Positions 24,543-32,621 of a DNA stretch of 64,000 nt are shown here, piece by piece. Source of the stretch: Streptomyces sp. NBC_01707 (lineage in GTDB: Bacteria > Actinomycetota > Actinomycetes > Streptomycetales > Streptomycetaceae); assembly GCF_041438805.1 (NCBI RefSeq), contig NZ_CP109190.1:5332001-5396000 (forward strand), given 5' to 3'. The notes below the pieces were generated by a model that was given only the letters and a program-made list of their open reading frames with translations, was not told the origin of the DNA and made no database searches. A program made the translations under genes and the position numbers. Positions within the stretch are counted from its first letter, which is position 1. Every line of letters starts with the position of its first letter.

Positions 24543-24636
24543 GCTCAACTTGTTGGTACATGTAGGCCTCAATCCCTTGACGACTCACTGTCTGTGGGTG
24601 CAGCATCACTGCACAGCTTGTACCAACAAGTTGAGC
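24543..24636. promoter_or_regulatory. operator pair of the GntR regulator (18-bp inverted repeats)
   Basis: GCTCAACTTGTTGGTACA (24543-24560) and its exact reverse complement (24619-24636) are 58 bp apart. Each also contains a smaller palindrome: CTTGT-ACCA-ACAAG is perfect at 24617-24630, and the left site has one mismatch. A central GTAC/GT-n-AC is typical of HutC-type GntR boxes. Binding by the adjacent GntR protein is an inference. Confidence 0.75.
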
Positions 24637-24851
24637 AAGCGGTGCAACACCTTTAAGTGTGCCCGCTTGTGGCGACATCCCCGCCTGGGAGGACTCGCCA
24701 CTGCACGGCACAGGAGCCCCGCATGGGACGGGGGGAGGGCACCGGATCCCTTGGCAACCGGATGGCACGAGACCGAAAGGTCATGTCTCTGCCTGCAACG
24801 GGCTAGCGGCTCTTCCTTGAAACGGGAGTCGCCCCCGAAGGAGACGCGCAC

Positions 24852-25076
24852 ATGTTCGACCAACCCCGGAGCGCTTCGGCGCTGCGGCCGGTTGCCTCCT
24901 CTGCCCGTCCGACCACTGGTCGTACGGGCGGGGCTGAGGGGAGCCGGAGAACGTCTTTCCTGCTTCATCCCGTAGACGGCGTGCGGCCCCGGTGCTCGAA
25001 CACCGGGGCCGCTGTTTGGGCCGTCCCACCGCTGAAGGAGACAACGACCCATGAAGACCATCGTTGCTGGTCGTGA
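24852..25076 (+). CDS. possible leader-encoded small protein, 74 aa
   Basis: An ATG at 24852 with GAAGGAG eight bases upstream opens a 74-codon frame that overlaps the next gene by 26 bases. The translation begins MFDQPRSASALRPVASSARP and has no recognised motif. A perfect terminator-type hairpin lies inside the frame (24983-25012), which is unusual for a real gene and suggests a translated leader or attenuator instead. Confidence 0.3.
   Translation: MFDQPRSASALRPVASSARPTTGRTGGAEGSRRTSFLLHPVDGVRPRCSNTGAAVWAVPPLKETTTHEDHRCWS
24983..25012 (+). terminator. attenuator-like hairpin before the transfer operon
   Basis: GCGGCCCCGGTG (24983-24994) and its perfect complement (25001-25012) form a 12-bp stem with loop CTCGAA, followed by TGTTTGGG. 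It is located between the GntR operators and the first small transfer gene (25051). Confidence 0.6.
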
Positions 25077-25359
25077 GCCTGTTACCCCCACTGAGTTCGC
25101 TGAGCTGGCTCTAGGGATCGATCTGGAGCTGTTTACCGGTTCGGCCGCGGAGTCCGCGATGGAGCGGGCCGCCCGGCTGGACGTGGCGCACGAGGTGCTG
25201 GCGGAGCTCCGCGAGAGCGACCCGGAGACCGCCGCGTACGCGGAGAGCCTGCTGCGGACCCTCCCGCTGAAGCAGCCGCGCCCGTCCGGCCGGCGCCCGC
25301 GCCGTGCGGTCCGCCGCCCGGCAAAGGGCTGCACCGCTCGAACGGCGGTCGCCGCATGA
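25051..25359 (+). CDS. small element protein, 102 aa, first gene of the transfer operon
   Basis: ATG 25051 is preceded by GAAGGAG. The protein has a helical acidic part (FAELALGIDLELFTGSAAES, LDVAHEVLAELRESDPETAA) and a basic, Arg/Pro-rich C-terminus. The stop overlaps the next start as ATGA. No family is recognised. Position after the regulator suggests a role in transfer or its control. Confidence 0.65.
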   Translation: MKTIVAGREPVTPTEFAELALGIDLELFTGSAAESAMERAARLDVAHEVLAELRESDPETAAYAESLLRTLPLKQPRPSGRRPRRAVRRPAKGCTARTAVAA

Positions 25360-25568
25360 ACGCCCCGCTGTCCGGCCTGTGGGCGTGGTGGCTGCGCCAT
25401 GGCGGGGCCCTGCTGGTCGCGGCGTGCGTCCTGTCGTGGCTGCTCCCGTTACCGCCGTGGGCCCGGTTCCTGTGGAACCTGCTCGTGGTGGCCGGCTGCT
25501 TCCACCTGATGGCCCTGCACCGGGCACACCGCAACCGCGGTGGGGACGGGGGCCGTGATGAGGCGTAA
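25356..25568 (+). CDS. small membrane protein, 70 aa (Spd-like)
   Basis: Starts in a four-base overlap with the previous gene. It has two hydrophobic stretches (about 15-33 and 36-52, separated by a Pro-rich turn PLPPWARF) and a basic/polar tail. Small hydrophobic proteins in this operon position are the spread (spd) proteins of Streptomyces plasmids, thought to help distribute DNA within the recipient mycelium. The assignment rests on position and topology only. Confidence 0.65.
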   Translation: MNAPLSGLWAWWLRHGGALLVAACVLSWLLPLPPWARFLWNLLVVAGCFHLMALHRAHRNRGGDGGRDEA

Positions 25569-26436
25569 GACGAGCGCGGCCGAACAGATCGCCGCGCTAC
25601 AGGGTCTGCAATCGGGCCTGACGAAGGTGCTCGTGGCGGTCGCGGTGGTCGCGCTCGCGTTCACCGCGACGAACGTGACGCTGTTCGCGATCGACCACCA
25701 CATCAGCGTCTGGATCGCCTGGCTGCTCGACCCCATGGTCGCGGTCGCTCTCGGTGCGGTCCTGATCGTGGACGGCCGACTGTCGGAGCACGGGGTGCAC
25801 CCGTCCGGATGGGCCACCGGACTCCGGTGGTTCGCGGGGCTGGGCACGTGGCTGATGAACTGCTGGGCCTCTCTCTGGCCCGCGGGCACCGCCTTTGGCG
25901 TCCCGCGGGAAGTGGACCCGGCCGGTCTCGTCCTCCACTCGATTCCACCGGTCCTGTTGATCGTTCTCGCGGAGGCGATCACGTTCTACCGGCGCGCGAT
26001 CCTTGATCGAATCGCCGTGCTGCGCGATCAAGTGGACACCGTGGTGGAACGGGTGGAAGCCCCGCCCGTCCACCCCGCTTCCACCCCGGCATCCACCCCG
26101 CCCGCCGTCACCGCCCCGGCTGCACCGGCGGTGGCCGGGCGGACGGTGTCGCCGCTGGTCATCTGCGGTGGACACCGGGTGTTCCCCCTCACCGTTCCCC
26201 CCACTTCCACCCAAGGTGGAGGGACCGCCCGGGAGGCGGTGAAGCTGCCCGCCGATGAGGCTGCCCGGATCATCCGGGAGTGCTGGGTGGAAGGCGTCAC
26301 CATCCCTGCCGCGGCGGTCCGTTCCACCCGTTCCACCTCCTACGTCCACAAGGTCTACAAGCAGCTCGAAGAGGACGGCGTGACCCGCCGCCCGCACCTC
26401 GTTCCGGTACCGCAGACCACGGGGGCGGCGCTCTGA
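25558..26436 (+). CDS. Spd/DUF2637-like membrane protein with C-terminal helical region
   Basis: A 292-residue protein starting at ATG 25558, which overlaps the previous gene by 11 bases. Hydrophobic helices occupy about 20-40, 45-65, 78-98 and 120-140. A Pro/Thr-rich linker follows (about 160-210). The C-terminal part (PADEAARIIRECWVEGVTIP, TSYVHKVYKQLEED) resembles a small helix-turn-helix. This layout is common for AICE/plasmid spread proteins with DUF2637-type membrane parts. It is probably involved in intramycelial spread; whether the C-terminal part binds DNA is a guess. Confidence 0.7.
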   Translation: MRRKTSAAEQIAALQGLQSGLTKVLVAVAVVALAFTATNVTLFAIDHHISVWIAWLLDPMVAVALGAVLIVDGRLSEHGVHPSGWATGLRWFAGLGTWLMNCWASLWPAGTAFGVPREVDPAGLVLHSIPPVLLIVLAEAITFYRRAILDRIAVLRDQVDTVVERVEAPPVHPASTPASTPPAVTAPAAPAVAGRTVSPLVICGGHRVFPLTVPPTSTQGGGTAREAVKLPADEAARIIRECWVEGVTIPAAAVRSTRSTSYVHKVYKQLEEDGVTRRPHLVPVPQTTGAAL

Positions 26437-26771
26437 TGGCCACCGAGGAGTACCGGTGGCGGATGGCTCCGGAGGGTCTAGCGACCCGTCGGCAGCTTCG
26501 CGCGATGGGGCTTCGGCCCGGCGGACAGGACGTGGCCGCGGAACTCCAGCGGCCCCGGCGGCGTCGCGGCCCGCTGGTCGCCTACCTCTACCGCATCGAC
26601 CACGCCAAGCCCGTACGCCCGATGACCCCGGCCCGTACTGCTGCGCTCGCGAAGGCGATGCGGGCTCGCCGGACCTGCCCTAACTGCCGTACGGACGCCG
26701 GGTACTGCATCCCGCGGTCGCTCGGCATGTGCGTCACCTGCGATGACATCCGAAGGGAGCGTTCAGCATGA
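26436..26771 (+). CDS. small element protein with C-terminal zinc-ribbon, RRQ type
   Basis: A 111-residue protein starting in a TGATG overlap with the preceding stop. The first half contains ATRRQLRAMGLRPGGQDVAA, a motif I associate with conserved proteins of actinobacterial mobile elements. The C-terminus has CPNC...C...CVTC (four Cys in two pairs, about residues 86-106), which could hold zinc. It ends in an ATGA overlap with the next gene. Function unknown. Confidence 0.7.
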   Translation: MATEEYRWRMAPEGLATRRQLRAMGLRPGGQDVAAELQRPRRRRGPLVAYLYRIDHAKPVRPMTPARTAALAKAMRARRTCPNCRTDAGYCIPRSLGMCVTCDDIRRERSA

Positions 26772-28309
26772 CGGAACTCAGCACCGAACCGCTGGTGACC
26801 GACAACCAGCCCGCACCGACCACACTGCCCCAGACTGACCCCGCAACTGCGCCGACCGAGGTCACCGTGGAGCACACGGCGGGCGGTTGGCCCGTGGTCC
26901 CGATCGCGATGACCGGCGCCAACTCCACCGTCACGGCGCTCGCCGCAGCTGCTCTCGCCGGCGGACCCATCGCCGCCGCAGTCGCCGCGACCGGCGCATG
27001 CGTCCTCGGTGTCGCCGCCGCAACCCGCAACCACCGGGCCCACCGCAAGCACGCCACCAGCCGCACCAACCGCACCGCAAACCCCCACGGCGCCGGTCGG
27101 ACAGGCCGCACAGCGGGCGGTGTGCGCGGCGCATTCTCCCGCGGAAATAGCGGACGATCCGCGAAGCACGCAGGTCGCAGCACCTCACGCACCGGTTCCA
27201 CCCCAGGCGTGCCGCACCAGCGCAAGACCACCAGCAATCGGGCAGGAAAGGCCGCCAGTCCCGTCTCCGAGAAGCCCACCCGACAGCACGGCCCGGCGCG
27301 TGCAGGACAGGTCAAAGCGCTTCGGGCGTCGGCACGTCAGGCGGCCCCGTCACGGGCGGCACGAAGGGCCGAGACGACCGGGTCGCGGCGTGCCCTGGCG
27401 GATGCCCGCCGAGGTGCCAAGACAGCAGCAAGGTCGGCATCCATGGCCCGTAAGGGGCCGATCGGCCGGTCCGTTGGCAAGGCCGCGGGCCGGGTCGGTG
27501 CGGCCAAGGGTGCGGTGATCGACCGCAACCGGTCCGCCCGGGATCAGCGGGCCGCTGGCAAGGTCGCCGCCCAGCGGGGCGACGTCCGCAAGGCACCCGC
27601 CCGGAAGAAGGCCCGCAAGGCCCTGTGGCGGTCGGCCGCCCGGTTCCAGGGCCGTCGACTGCGCGCCGCCCTGCTTGCCGGGGCGTTGGGGCTGGTCGGC
27701 ATGCTCACCACCCCGCTCGGTCGGAAGTTCGGCTGGGCCTGGCTGATGTGTCCGGGCCGCCGTCTCTACGCCCGGATGACCCGTACCGCCGAGGAGCAGC
27801 GCCACCTGCGGGATGACGCGATACGCGCCGCCCTGCAGGACGACGAAGCCGCCGCCGACCAGGAGGCGACCGAGAGCACCGAGCAGATCAGCGGCACGGC
27901 GGAACGCCCGACTGGGCCGACGCCGGCGGCACCTACCACCACGAGCAGTAGTGAGGGAGAGAGCGTGTCTGGTTTCCGGTTCGAGGAGTACGCGGCGGAG
28001 ATGGAATCCGCCGCTGGGCAGTACGACCCCGAGAACGCCATGGAGATCCTGGCCATGGTCGAGGGGCTCCCGGCGGCACTGACGTCGGTGGCGAACGTGA
28101 TGAAGGTCCTCGCCGAGCGGGCCGACAGCGAGTTCCCGCTGGAGAAGGACGTCGCGGACGGCTTCAACGACATCTTCGGCGCCGTGATGAGCGCCGTGGC
28201 GGTCGCCGAGGACATGGGGCCGCTGTTCCGCCAGTCCCACGAGCAGGACATCGCCCGCCACGAGGACCCGCGCAACGGGCCCGAGGCCGAGAAGGGATGG
28301 AACGTCTGA
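26768..28309 (+). CDS. large basic SpdB-like membrane protein
   Basis: A 513-residue protein. Residues about 45-85 contain two hydrophobic helices (NSTVTALAAAALAGGPIAAA and the following stretch). A very basic Arg/Lys/Ala-rich region (about 90-290) could contact DNA. A further hydrophobic part (about 296-320, LRAALLAGALGLVGMLTTPL) and an acidic, folded C-terminus (about 405-505, FRFEEYAAEMESAAGQYDPE) follow. This resembles SpdB-type proteins encoded directly before the tra gene in AICEs. The C-terminal domain matches no motif that I know. Translational overlaps join it to both neighbours. Confidence 0.7.
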   Translation: MTELSTEPLVTDNQPAPTTLPQTDPATAPTEVTVEHTAGGWPVVPIAMTGANSTVTALAAAALAGGPIAAAVAATGACVLGVAAATRNHRAHRKHATSRTNRTANPHGAGRTGRTAGGVRGAFSRGNSGRSAKHAGRSTSRTGSTPGVPHQRKTTSNRAGKAASPVSEKPTRQHGPARAGQVKALRASARQAAPSRAARRAETTGSRRALADARRGAKTAARSASMARKGPIGRSVGKAAGRVGAAKGAVIDRNRSARDQRAAGKVAAQRGDVRKAPARKKARKALWRSAARFQGRRLRAALLAGALGLVGMLTTPLGRKFGWAWLMCPGRRLYARMTRTAEEQRHLRDDAIRAALQDDEAAADQEATESTEQISGTAERPTGPTPAAPTTTSSSEGESVSGFRFEEYAAEMESAAGQYDPENAMEILAMVEGLPAALTSVANVMKVLAERADSEFPLEKDVADGFNDIFGAVMSAVAVAEDMGPLFRQSHEQDIARHEDPRNGPEAEKGWNV

Positions 28310-28311
28310 TC

Positions 28312-30396
28312 ATGACCACCAACACCGCCTCCACGGGGCCGGTGTGGGACTGGGCTGCCGGTCACGGACCCGTGACCGGCGCTCTGTCCGCCACCACCGG
28401 ATGCCTTGCCGTTGCCACCACCGGAGCAGCCACCGGCATGCCCCCCGGCTGGGCCCTCGCCGTCGGCGCCGCCGGCGCCATCGGCCACACCATCAGCAGC
28501 CTGCGCGAACGACTGTCTGGCAGGACCATCGTCATGCGGTCCGCTTCCTGGCTGATCGGGGCCGGGTGGACCACCTGGGCCATGACCACCGGGCCCCTGA
28601 CCTGGGCCGCCCTCGGCTCCCTGGCCACGATTGGTGTGGGCATGGGTGCGGCGGCCCGCTCCACCCTCCTGTACGAAGAGGCCCGGGAGTTGGAGGCCAT
28701 CGCCGCCGCTGAGCGGCAGGTCGCCCGGGAACTGTCCGCCGAGCGGCGTGCGATCGCTGCGGAGTGGGTGGACCGGGTGCAGCGGGTCTGCGGTCTCACG
28801 CTGCGGGTCCTCGCGGTGGAGATCTGGCCCACCGGGACAGGCTTCACGGTTGATGCCGAACTCCCGGCTGGCGGCGCCACGTACGACAAGATCGCGGGCT
28901 ACTCCGCGCAGCTGTCCGCGGATGCGCGTCTGCCGCACGGCTGCACCGCGGTTGCCTCGCAGGGCATCCATCAGGGCCGCGTCCTGATCGACGTGACCAC
29001 GGTCAACGTCCTCTCGGAGGAGCGCACCTACCCGTCCGACTACAGTCCGCTGTCGATCTACACCGGTATCCCGTGGGGCTACCGCACCAACGCCGAAGAG
29101 ATCTGCGTCTACCTGCGCGAACAGTGCGCGCTGGTCGTCGGCCCCACCGGTTCCGGCAAGACCAACATGGTGCACGTCATCCTCGCTGGGTTCGCCCGCA
29201 CCACCGACGTTCTGACGTGGGTCATCGACCTCAACGCGGGATCGGCTGGCCTGTCCTGGGTCCGCCCCGCGCTCGACGCGAACGGGGCGCCGGTCGACGG
29301 GGTCCGGCCGGGCATCGACTGGCTCGCCTCGACGTACGAGGAAGCCGTGCTGATGCTCGATGCGGCACTGGCGATCGGTCTGCGCCGCAAGGTCGCCTAT
29401 CAGGACCTGATGGCCGAGCGGAACACCGACCAGCTCCCCATCAGCGCGAAGATCCCGCAGATCATGCTGGTGATCGACGAGGGTGCGGAGATCCTGACTA
29501 GCACCGACCGGCGCATGAAGGACCTCGCGAAGAAGATCCTCGAAGTGATCCGGATGCTGCGCGCCATGGGCATCCGCACGGTCCTGACCGCGCTCGGTGC
29601 CACCGGATCCGTCCTCGGCAACCTGATGATCCGCCGGGAGGCCAAGGCGCGGGTCTGCCTGACCGGCGGCGAGGTGGAGGGCATGGACCTGGGCAAGGTC
29701 TTCCCCGGCTCCCGAGGGCTCAAGGTGGACCAGGCCCCGTTCAAGGGCGCCGGGTTCATGGGCACCCCGGAGTCCCCGGCGGCGCTGTTCAAGAACTGGC
29801 GGATCCTGCCCAACCAGATCCGCGACATCGTCCTCGCCACTTCCGACATGCACCCGCACCTGGACGACGTCTCCCGCAAGGCCGCGGGCGACGCCTACGC
29901 CTCGCGGTGGGATCCGGACCGCACGGCCTGGATGCGGGACACCACCCACACCCCGGCCACCGACGCCCCGGCGCAGACGGCCGGCAGCACCGGCGGGCTG
30001 AACCTGTCCGCGCTCCGGGGCGATCGGGAGTCCGCTGAGGAAGCGCTCGCCCGGAAGTTCCGCGAGCAGATCGACGCCGAGTTCGCCACCTTCGCCGACC
30101 CCGGGACAAACACCGAACACCCCACGGCGGGCGGGCTGAACCTGTCCGCGCTCCAGAACGAGGACAACGCCGCACGACAGGCCGCCCTCTCCCTACTGCT
30201 CGCCGCCGGACCGGACGGAACCGGCGCCTCAGCCATCGCCCGGGCCCTCGCCGACGAACACGGCACCACCCGGCAAACCGTCGTCGGCTGGCTCAAGACA
30301 TGGACCGAGGACGGCACTGCCGTCCGCGTCGGCACCGGCACCAAAGCCCGCTACGTCCACCGCCAACACGCACCCGACAACCCCACCGAGGACTGA
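28312..30396 (+). CDS. FtsK/SpoIIIE-type conjugal transfer ATPase (TraB/TraSA-like)
   Basis: A 694-residue DNA pump. Hydrophobic helices near the N-terminus (about 20-115) anchor it. The motor domain has Walker A GPTGSGKTN (about 277) and Walker B IMLVIDEGAEI (about 384), as in FtsK-like TraB proteins. These move double-stranded DNA between hyphae during actinobacterial conjugation. The C-terminus (about 625-685: LLAAGPDGTGASAIARALAD, TTRQTVVGWLKTW) is a winged-helix candidate for recognising the clt repeats, and the CGACAAG array starts 82 bases after the stop. A repeated GGLNLSAL motif occurs twice in the linker. ATG 28312 is chosen; ATG 28297 (inside the previous gene) would add five residues. 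Confidence 0.9.
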   Translation: MTTNTASTGPVWDWAAGHGPVTGALSATTGCLAVATTGAATGMPPGWALAVGAAGAIGHTISSLRERLSGRTIVMRSASWLIGAGWTTWAMTTGPLTWAALGSLATIGVGMGAAARSTLLYEEARELEAIAAAERQVARELSAERRAIAAEWVDRVQRVCGLTLRVLAVEIWPTGTGFTVDAELPAGGATYDKIAGYSAQLSADARLPHGCTAVASQGIHQGRVLIDVTTVNVLSEERTYPSDYSPLSIYTGIPWGYRTNAEEICVYLREQCALVVGPTGSGKTNMVHVILAGFARTTDVLTWVIDLNAGSAGLSWVRPALDANGAPVDGVRPGIDWLASTYEEAVLMLDAALAIGLRRKVAYQDLMAERNTDQLPISAKIPQIMLVIDEGAEILTSTDRRMKDLAKKILEVIRMLRAMGIRTVLTALGATGSVLGNLMIRREAKARVCLTGGEVEGMDLGKVFPGSRGLKVDQAPFKGAGFMGTPESPAALFKNWRILPNQIRDIVLATSDMHPHLDDVSRKAAGDAYASRWDPDRTAWMRDTTHTPATDAPAQTAGSTGGLNLSALRGDRESAEEALARKFREQIDAEFATFADPGTNTEHPTAGGLNLSALQNEDNAARQAALSLLLAAGPDGTGASAIARALADEHGTTRQTVVGWLKTWTEDGTAVRVGTGTKARYVHRQHAPDNPTED

Positions 30397-30477
30397 GTGC
30401 CAGTCGCTTGTCGCCATCGGCACGAGAAGGGCCCTGGGCGCCTCTGCGCGGGCCGAAAACGGCTTGTGACCTGCAAG

Positions 30478-30545
30478 GCGACAAGCGACAAGACAAGACA
30501 AGCGACAAGGCACACGACAAGCCAAACGACAAGCGACACGACAAG
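30478..30545. repeat. CGACAAG repeat array, candidate clt (transfer recognition locus)
   Basis: CGACAAG occurs at 30479, 30486, 30503, 30515, 30527 and 30539; the last four are spaced exactly 12 bp. Two further GACAAG copies lie between 30492 and 30502, and a degenerate copy at 30534. An inverted copy, CTTGTCG, is at 30407-30413. The array follows the transfer ATPase gene. In Streptomyces plasmids, TraB binds short directly repeated sequences (TRS) at clt near traB; this fits. An operator array is the alternative. Confidence 0.7.
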
Positions 30546-30608
30546 TCAGCGCGGGTGGCACCCCTTCCCAACCGGGGGCGCCGCCCGCGCTGCTGAAGGA
30601 GGCCCGTC

Positions 30609-31097
30609 GTGCATGAGACCACGTACGAGATCACCACCCAGCCACGTCCGGCCGACTATCCCGCCTACCTCCCCGCCCCCGAGGGGCGGGTGATGCTGCC
30701 CTCGGAGATCCCGCCCGGCGTCCAGATGGTCACCCTGCCCGGCGGGATACGGACCCTCGCCTACACCCAGCCCACCGCGCCGGCCGCACCGCTGGCGCCC
30801 GTCTCGCAGCCGATCCCGGCATGGGCCAAGACCACCGCTCTGCTGACGCCGACGATCGGTGGGGGCATCGCCGCCGCGGGAATCGGACTCTCCTACGCAG
30901 CCCCGGGACTGATCGCCATGAGCCAAGCCCTCTGGTCCGCCGTCGCCTTCATCGCCGCCGCGGCCATCGGCGTTCCTCTCCTGCTTCGCCTCGGACGTGG
31001 CGCGACCGGCACCGGCACGGGGACCACGCACATCACGCAGAACATCACCGCGAGCGGGATGTTCGGACGGGCCAACGGCACCATCAACCACCGCTAA
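30609..31097 (+). CDS. Spd-like membrane protein, 162 aa
   Basis: A GTG at 30609 with GAAGGAGG nine bases before it. A Pro-rich N-terminal region (about 1-75) is followed by two hydrophobic helices (about 79-99 and 103-126) and a Gly/Thr-rich tail ending NITASGMFGRANGTINHR. Position after tra and the repeat array is usual for spread proteins. No enzymatic motif. Confidence 0.65.
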   Translation: MHETTYEITTQPRPADYPAYLPAPEGRVMLPSEIPPGVQMVTLPGGIRTLAYTQPTAPAAPLAPVSQPIPAWAKTTALLTPTIGGGIAAAGIGLSYAAPGLIAMSQALWSAVAFIAAAAIGVPLLLRLGRGATGTGTGTTHITQNITASGMFGRANGTINHR

Positions 31098-31108
31098 CGG
31101 GTGGGGCC

Positions 31109-31282
31109 ATGCCGCTGCTCGACTGGCGGGACGCCCGTCACTTCGACGCCTCCCGGAACCTGCCGTGCGTGCTCTGCGGCAAACCGACACCTATGCGCTC
31201 CCACGATCGCGAGCCGGTCCACAAGGTGTGCGCCGAGGACTGGTGCGACCAGAACCCCAACTCCAACCGCTTCCACAGCTGA
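31109..31282 (+). CDS. small zinc-finger-like element protein, 57 aa
   Basis: ATG 31109 follows GGGTGGGG by two bases and lies 11 bases after the preceding gene. The sequence MPLLDWRDARHFDASRNLPC continues with CVLCGKPTPM and HKVCAEDWC, giving CxxC...CxxxxC ligands for one zinc. Small proteins of this type are common between spd and rep genes of AICEs. Function unknown. Confidence 0.65.
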   Translation: MPLLDWRDARHFDASRNLPCVLCGKPTPMRSHDREPVHKVCAEDWCDQNPNSNRFHS

Positions 31283-31365
31283 CGAGGGCGGCCCCCGTCT
31301 CACGCCAATGATCTGGGGCCGCCCTCTCTCCCAGCACCTCTCACAGAGAACTGGAGACGTTCAGC

Positions 31366-32268
31366 ATGACCCATCAGGCACGTTCCGCGCTGCTCTGTGC
31401 AGCGCTCGATGCCGCCGCCCGCGGCTGGGCGGTGTTCCCGTTACGGCCCGGCGGTAAGCCGCCCGCCTTGCACGGTGAGGCCTCCTGCACCCGCACCGAT
31501 GACTGCACCACCGGTCACCGCAAGTGGGAGCAGCGCGCCACCACCGACCCCGACCGCATCCACCGGGCCTGGTCCGCGGATCGGTTCAACATCGGGATCG
31601 CGACCGGGCCGTCCGGGCTGGTCGTCGTCGACCTCGACCTGCCCAAGCCCAACAGCAGTGCGGACACGCCTTGCGGCGTGACGACCTTCAAGGCGCTCTG
31701 CGAGCGCACCGGCCAGGCCGTCCCCACCACCTACCGGGTGCGGACCGCGAGCGGTGGAGAGCACCTGTACTTCGCCGCCCCGAACGGCATCCGGCTCGCC
31801 AACACGGCCGGGTTCCTGGCCCCACCGATCGACACCCGGGCCTGGGGCGGATACATCGTTGCCCCCGGCAGCACCGTGAACGGCCACGCCTACGAGGTAA
31901 TCGACGCCGCCCCCGTCGCCCCACTGCCCAGATGGCTACTGGACGCTCTCAAGCCCGTTGAGCGCGCCACAGAGCCACTGCGACTGTCCGTACCGAAGCG
32001 GGGCAACCGGGCCGCGGAGACCGCACTGGAACGGGAAACCGCCCTAGTGGCCGCGACCGAAGAGGGCCGCCGTGAAGCCCAACTCTTCGAGAGCGCCCGC
32101 AAGGTGGCGCGCTTCGTCGGATGGGGCGACCTCACCCGCCAAGAGGTGGAAGAGGCATTTCAGAGGGCGGGGGAGTCGGCCGGACTCCCGGCATCCCAGT
32201 GCCGCGCCACGTTGCGCAGCGTCCTGAACTGGTCACTGCGCAACTGCCGGCCGCGGGAGACGACATGA
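31366..32268 (+). CDS. bifunctional DNA primase/polymerase (RepPP-like replication initiator)
   Basis: A 300-residue archaeo-eukaryotic primase-type protein. LDAAARGWAVFPLRPGGKPP, NIGIATGPSGLVVVDLDLPK with the catalytic Asp-x-Asp (DLD), SGGEHLYFAAP and AWGGYIVAPGSTVNGHAYEV match the prim-pol N-terminal domain. Such proteins initiate replication of many AICEs (RepPP type) by priming and extending DNA. It is followed by an ATGA overlap with the next gene and then by the DUF3631 ATPase, which probably acts as the helicase component. Confidence 0.9.
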   Translation: MTHQARSALLCAALDAAARGWAVFPLRPGGKPPALHGEASCTRTDDCTTGHRKWEQRATTDPDRIHRAWSADRFNIGIATGPSGLVVVDLDLPKPNSSADTPCGVTTFKALCERTGQAVPTTYRVRTASGGEHLYFAAPNGIRLANTAGFLAPPIDTRAWGGYIVAPGSTVNGHAYEVIDAAPVAPLPRWLLDALKPVERATEPLRLSVPKRGNRAAETALERETALVAATEEGRREAQLFESARKVARFVGWGDLTRQEVEEAFQRAGESAGLPASQCRATLRSVLNWSLRNCRPRETT

Positions 32269-32621
32269 GCCCCCGCCCCGATCCCCCTCTGAAATGCCCC
32301 TCCTCCGCCCTTACCGGGCCCGGCGTCGCCGAACCGACCCCGGTCGCATCCGGCAGTGGTGCGCCGAAGGTCGTCGGCCGTAAGGCCGTCCTTTCATCCG
32401 TTCGTCCTGACCCGCACACGGCCTCGGTGACCGGCATCCAACCCGGACTCCACATGCGCGGGCTGGAACGAGGCGGATTCCCCATCGCGGACTGGCTGTG
32501 TGCATGCGGCCACCACGAACGCGCCCGCGGCCGCAAAGCCGTCACCGCACTGACCACCCGCGTACGCGTCGGGCACTGCCCACACCGCGCACTCGCAGAG
32601 AACAGGAGGAACGCCGCATGA
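32265..32621 (+). CDS. small Cys/His element protein, 118 aa
   Basis: Starts in a four-base overlap with the prim-pol gene and ends in a four-base overlap with the DUF3631 gene, so it is within a translationally coupled replication operon. The N-terminus is Pro/Ser-rich. The C-terminal 45 residues contain CACGHHERARGRKAVTALTT and HCPH, a likely zinc-binding motif. I know of similar short proteins between rep genes in AICEs but no function. Confidence 0.65.
   Translation: MSPRPDPPLKCPSSALTGPGVAEPTPVASGSGAPKVVGRKAVLSSVRPDPHTASVTGIQPGLHMRGLERGGFPIADWLCACGHHERARGRKAVTALTTRVRVGHCPHRALAENRRNAA

Noticed and set aside
24700..24850. SAM-type riboswitch, because of a GGCAACC box at about 24750
   Set aside because: The surrounding stems do not match the S-box or SAM-IV cores that I know, and the downstream genes are transfer genes unrelated to methionine.
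30478..30545. CRISPR-like array
   Set aside because: Repeats are only 7-8 bases, spacing is 7-12 bases, and there are no spacers or cas genes; transfer-site repeats explain it better.
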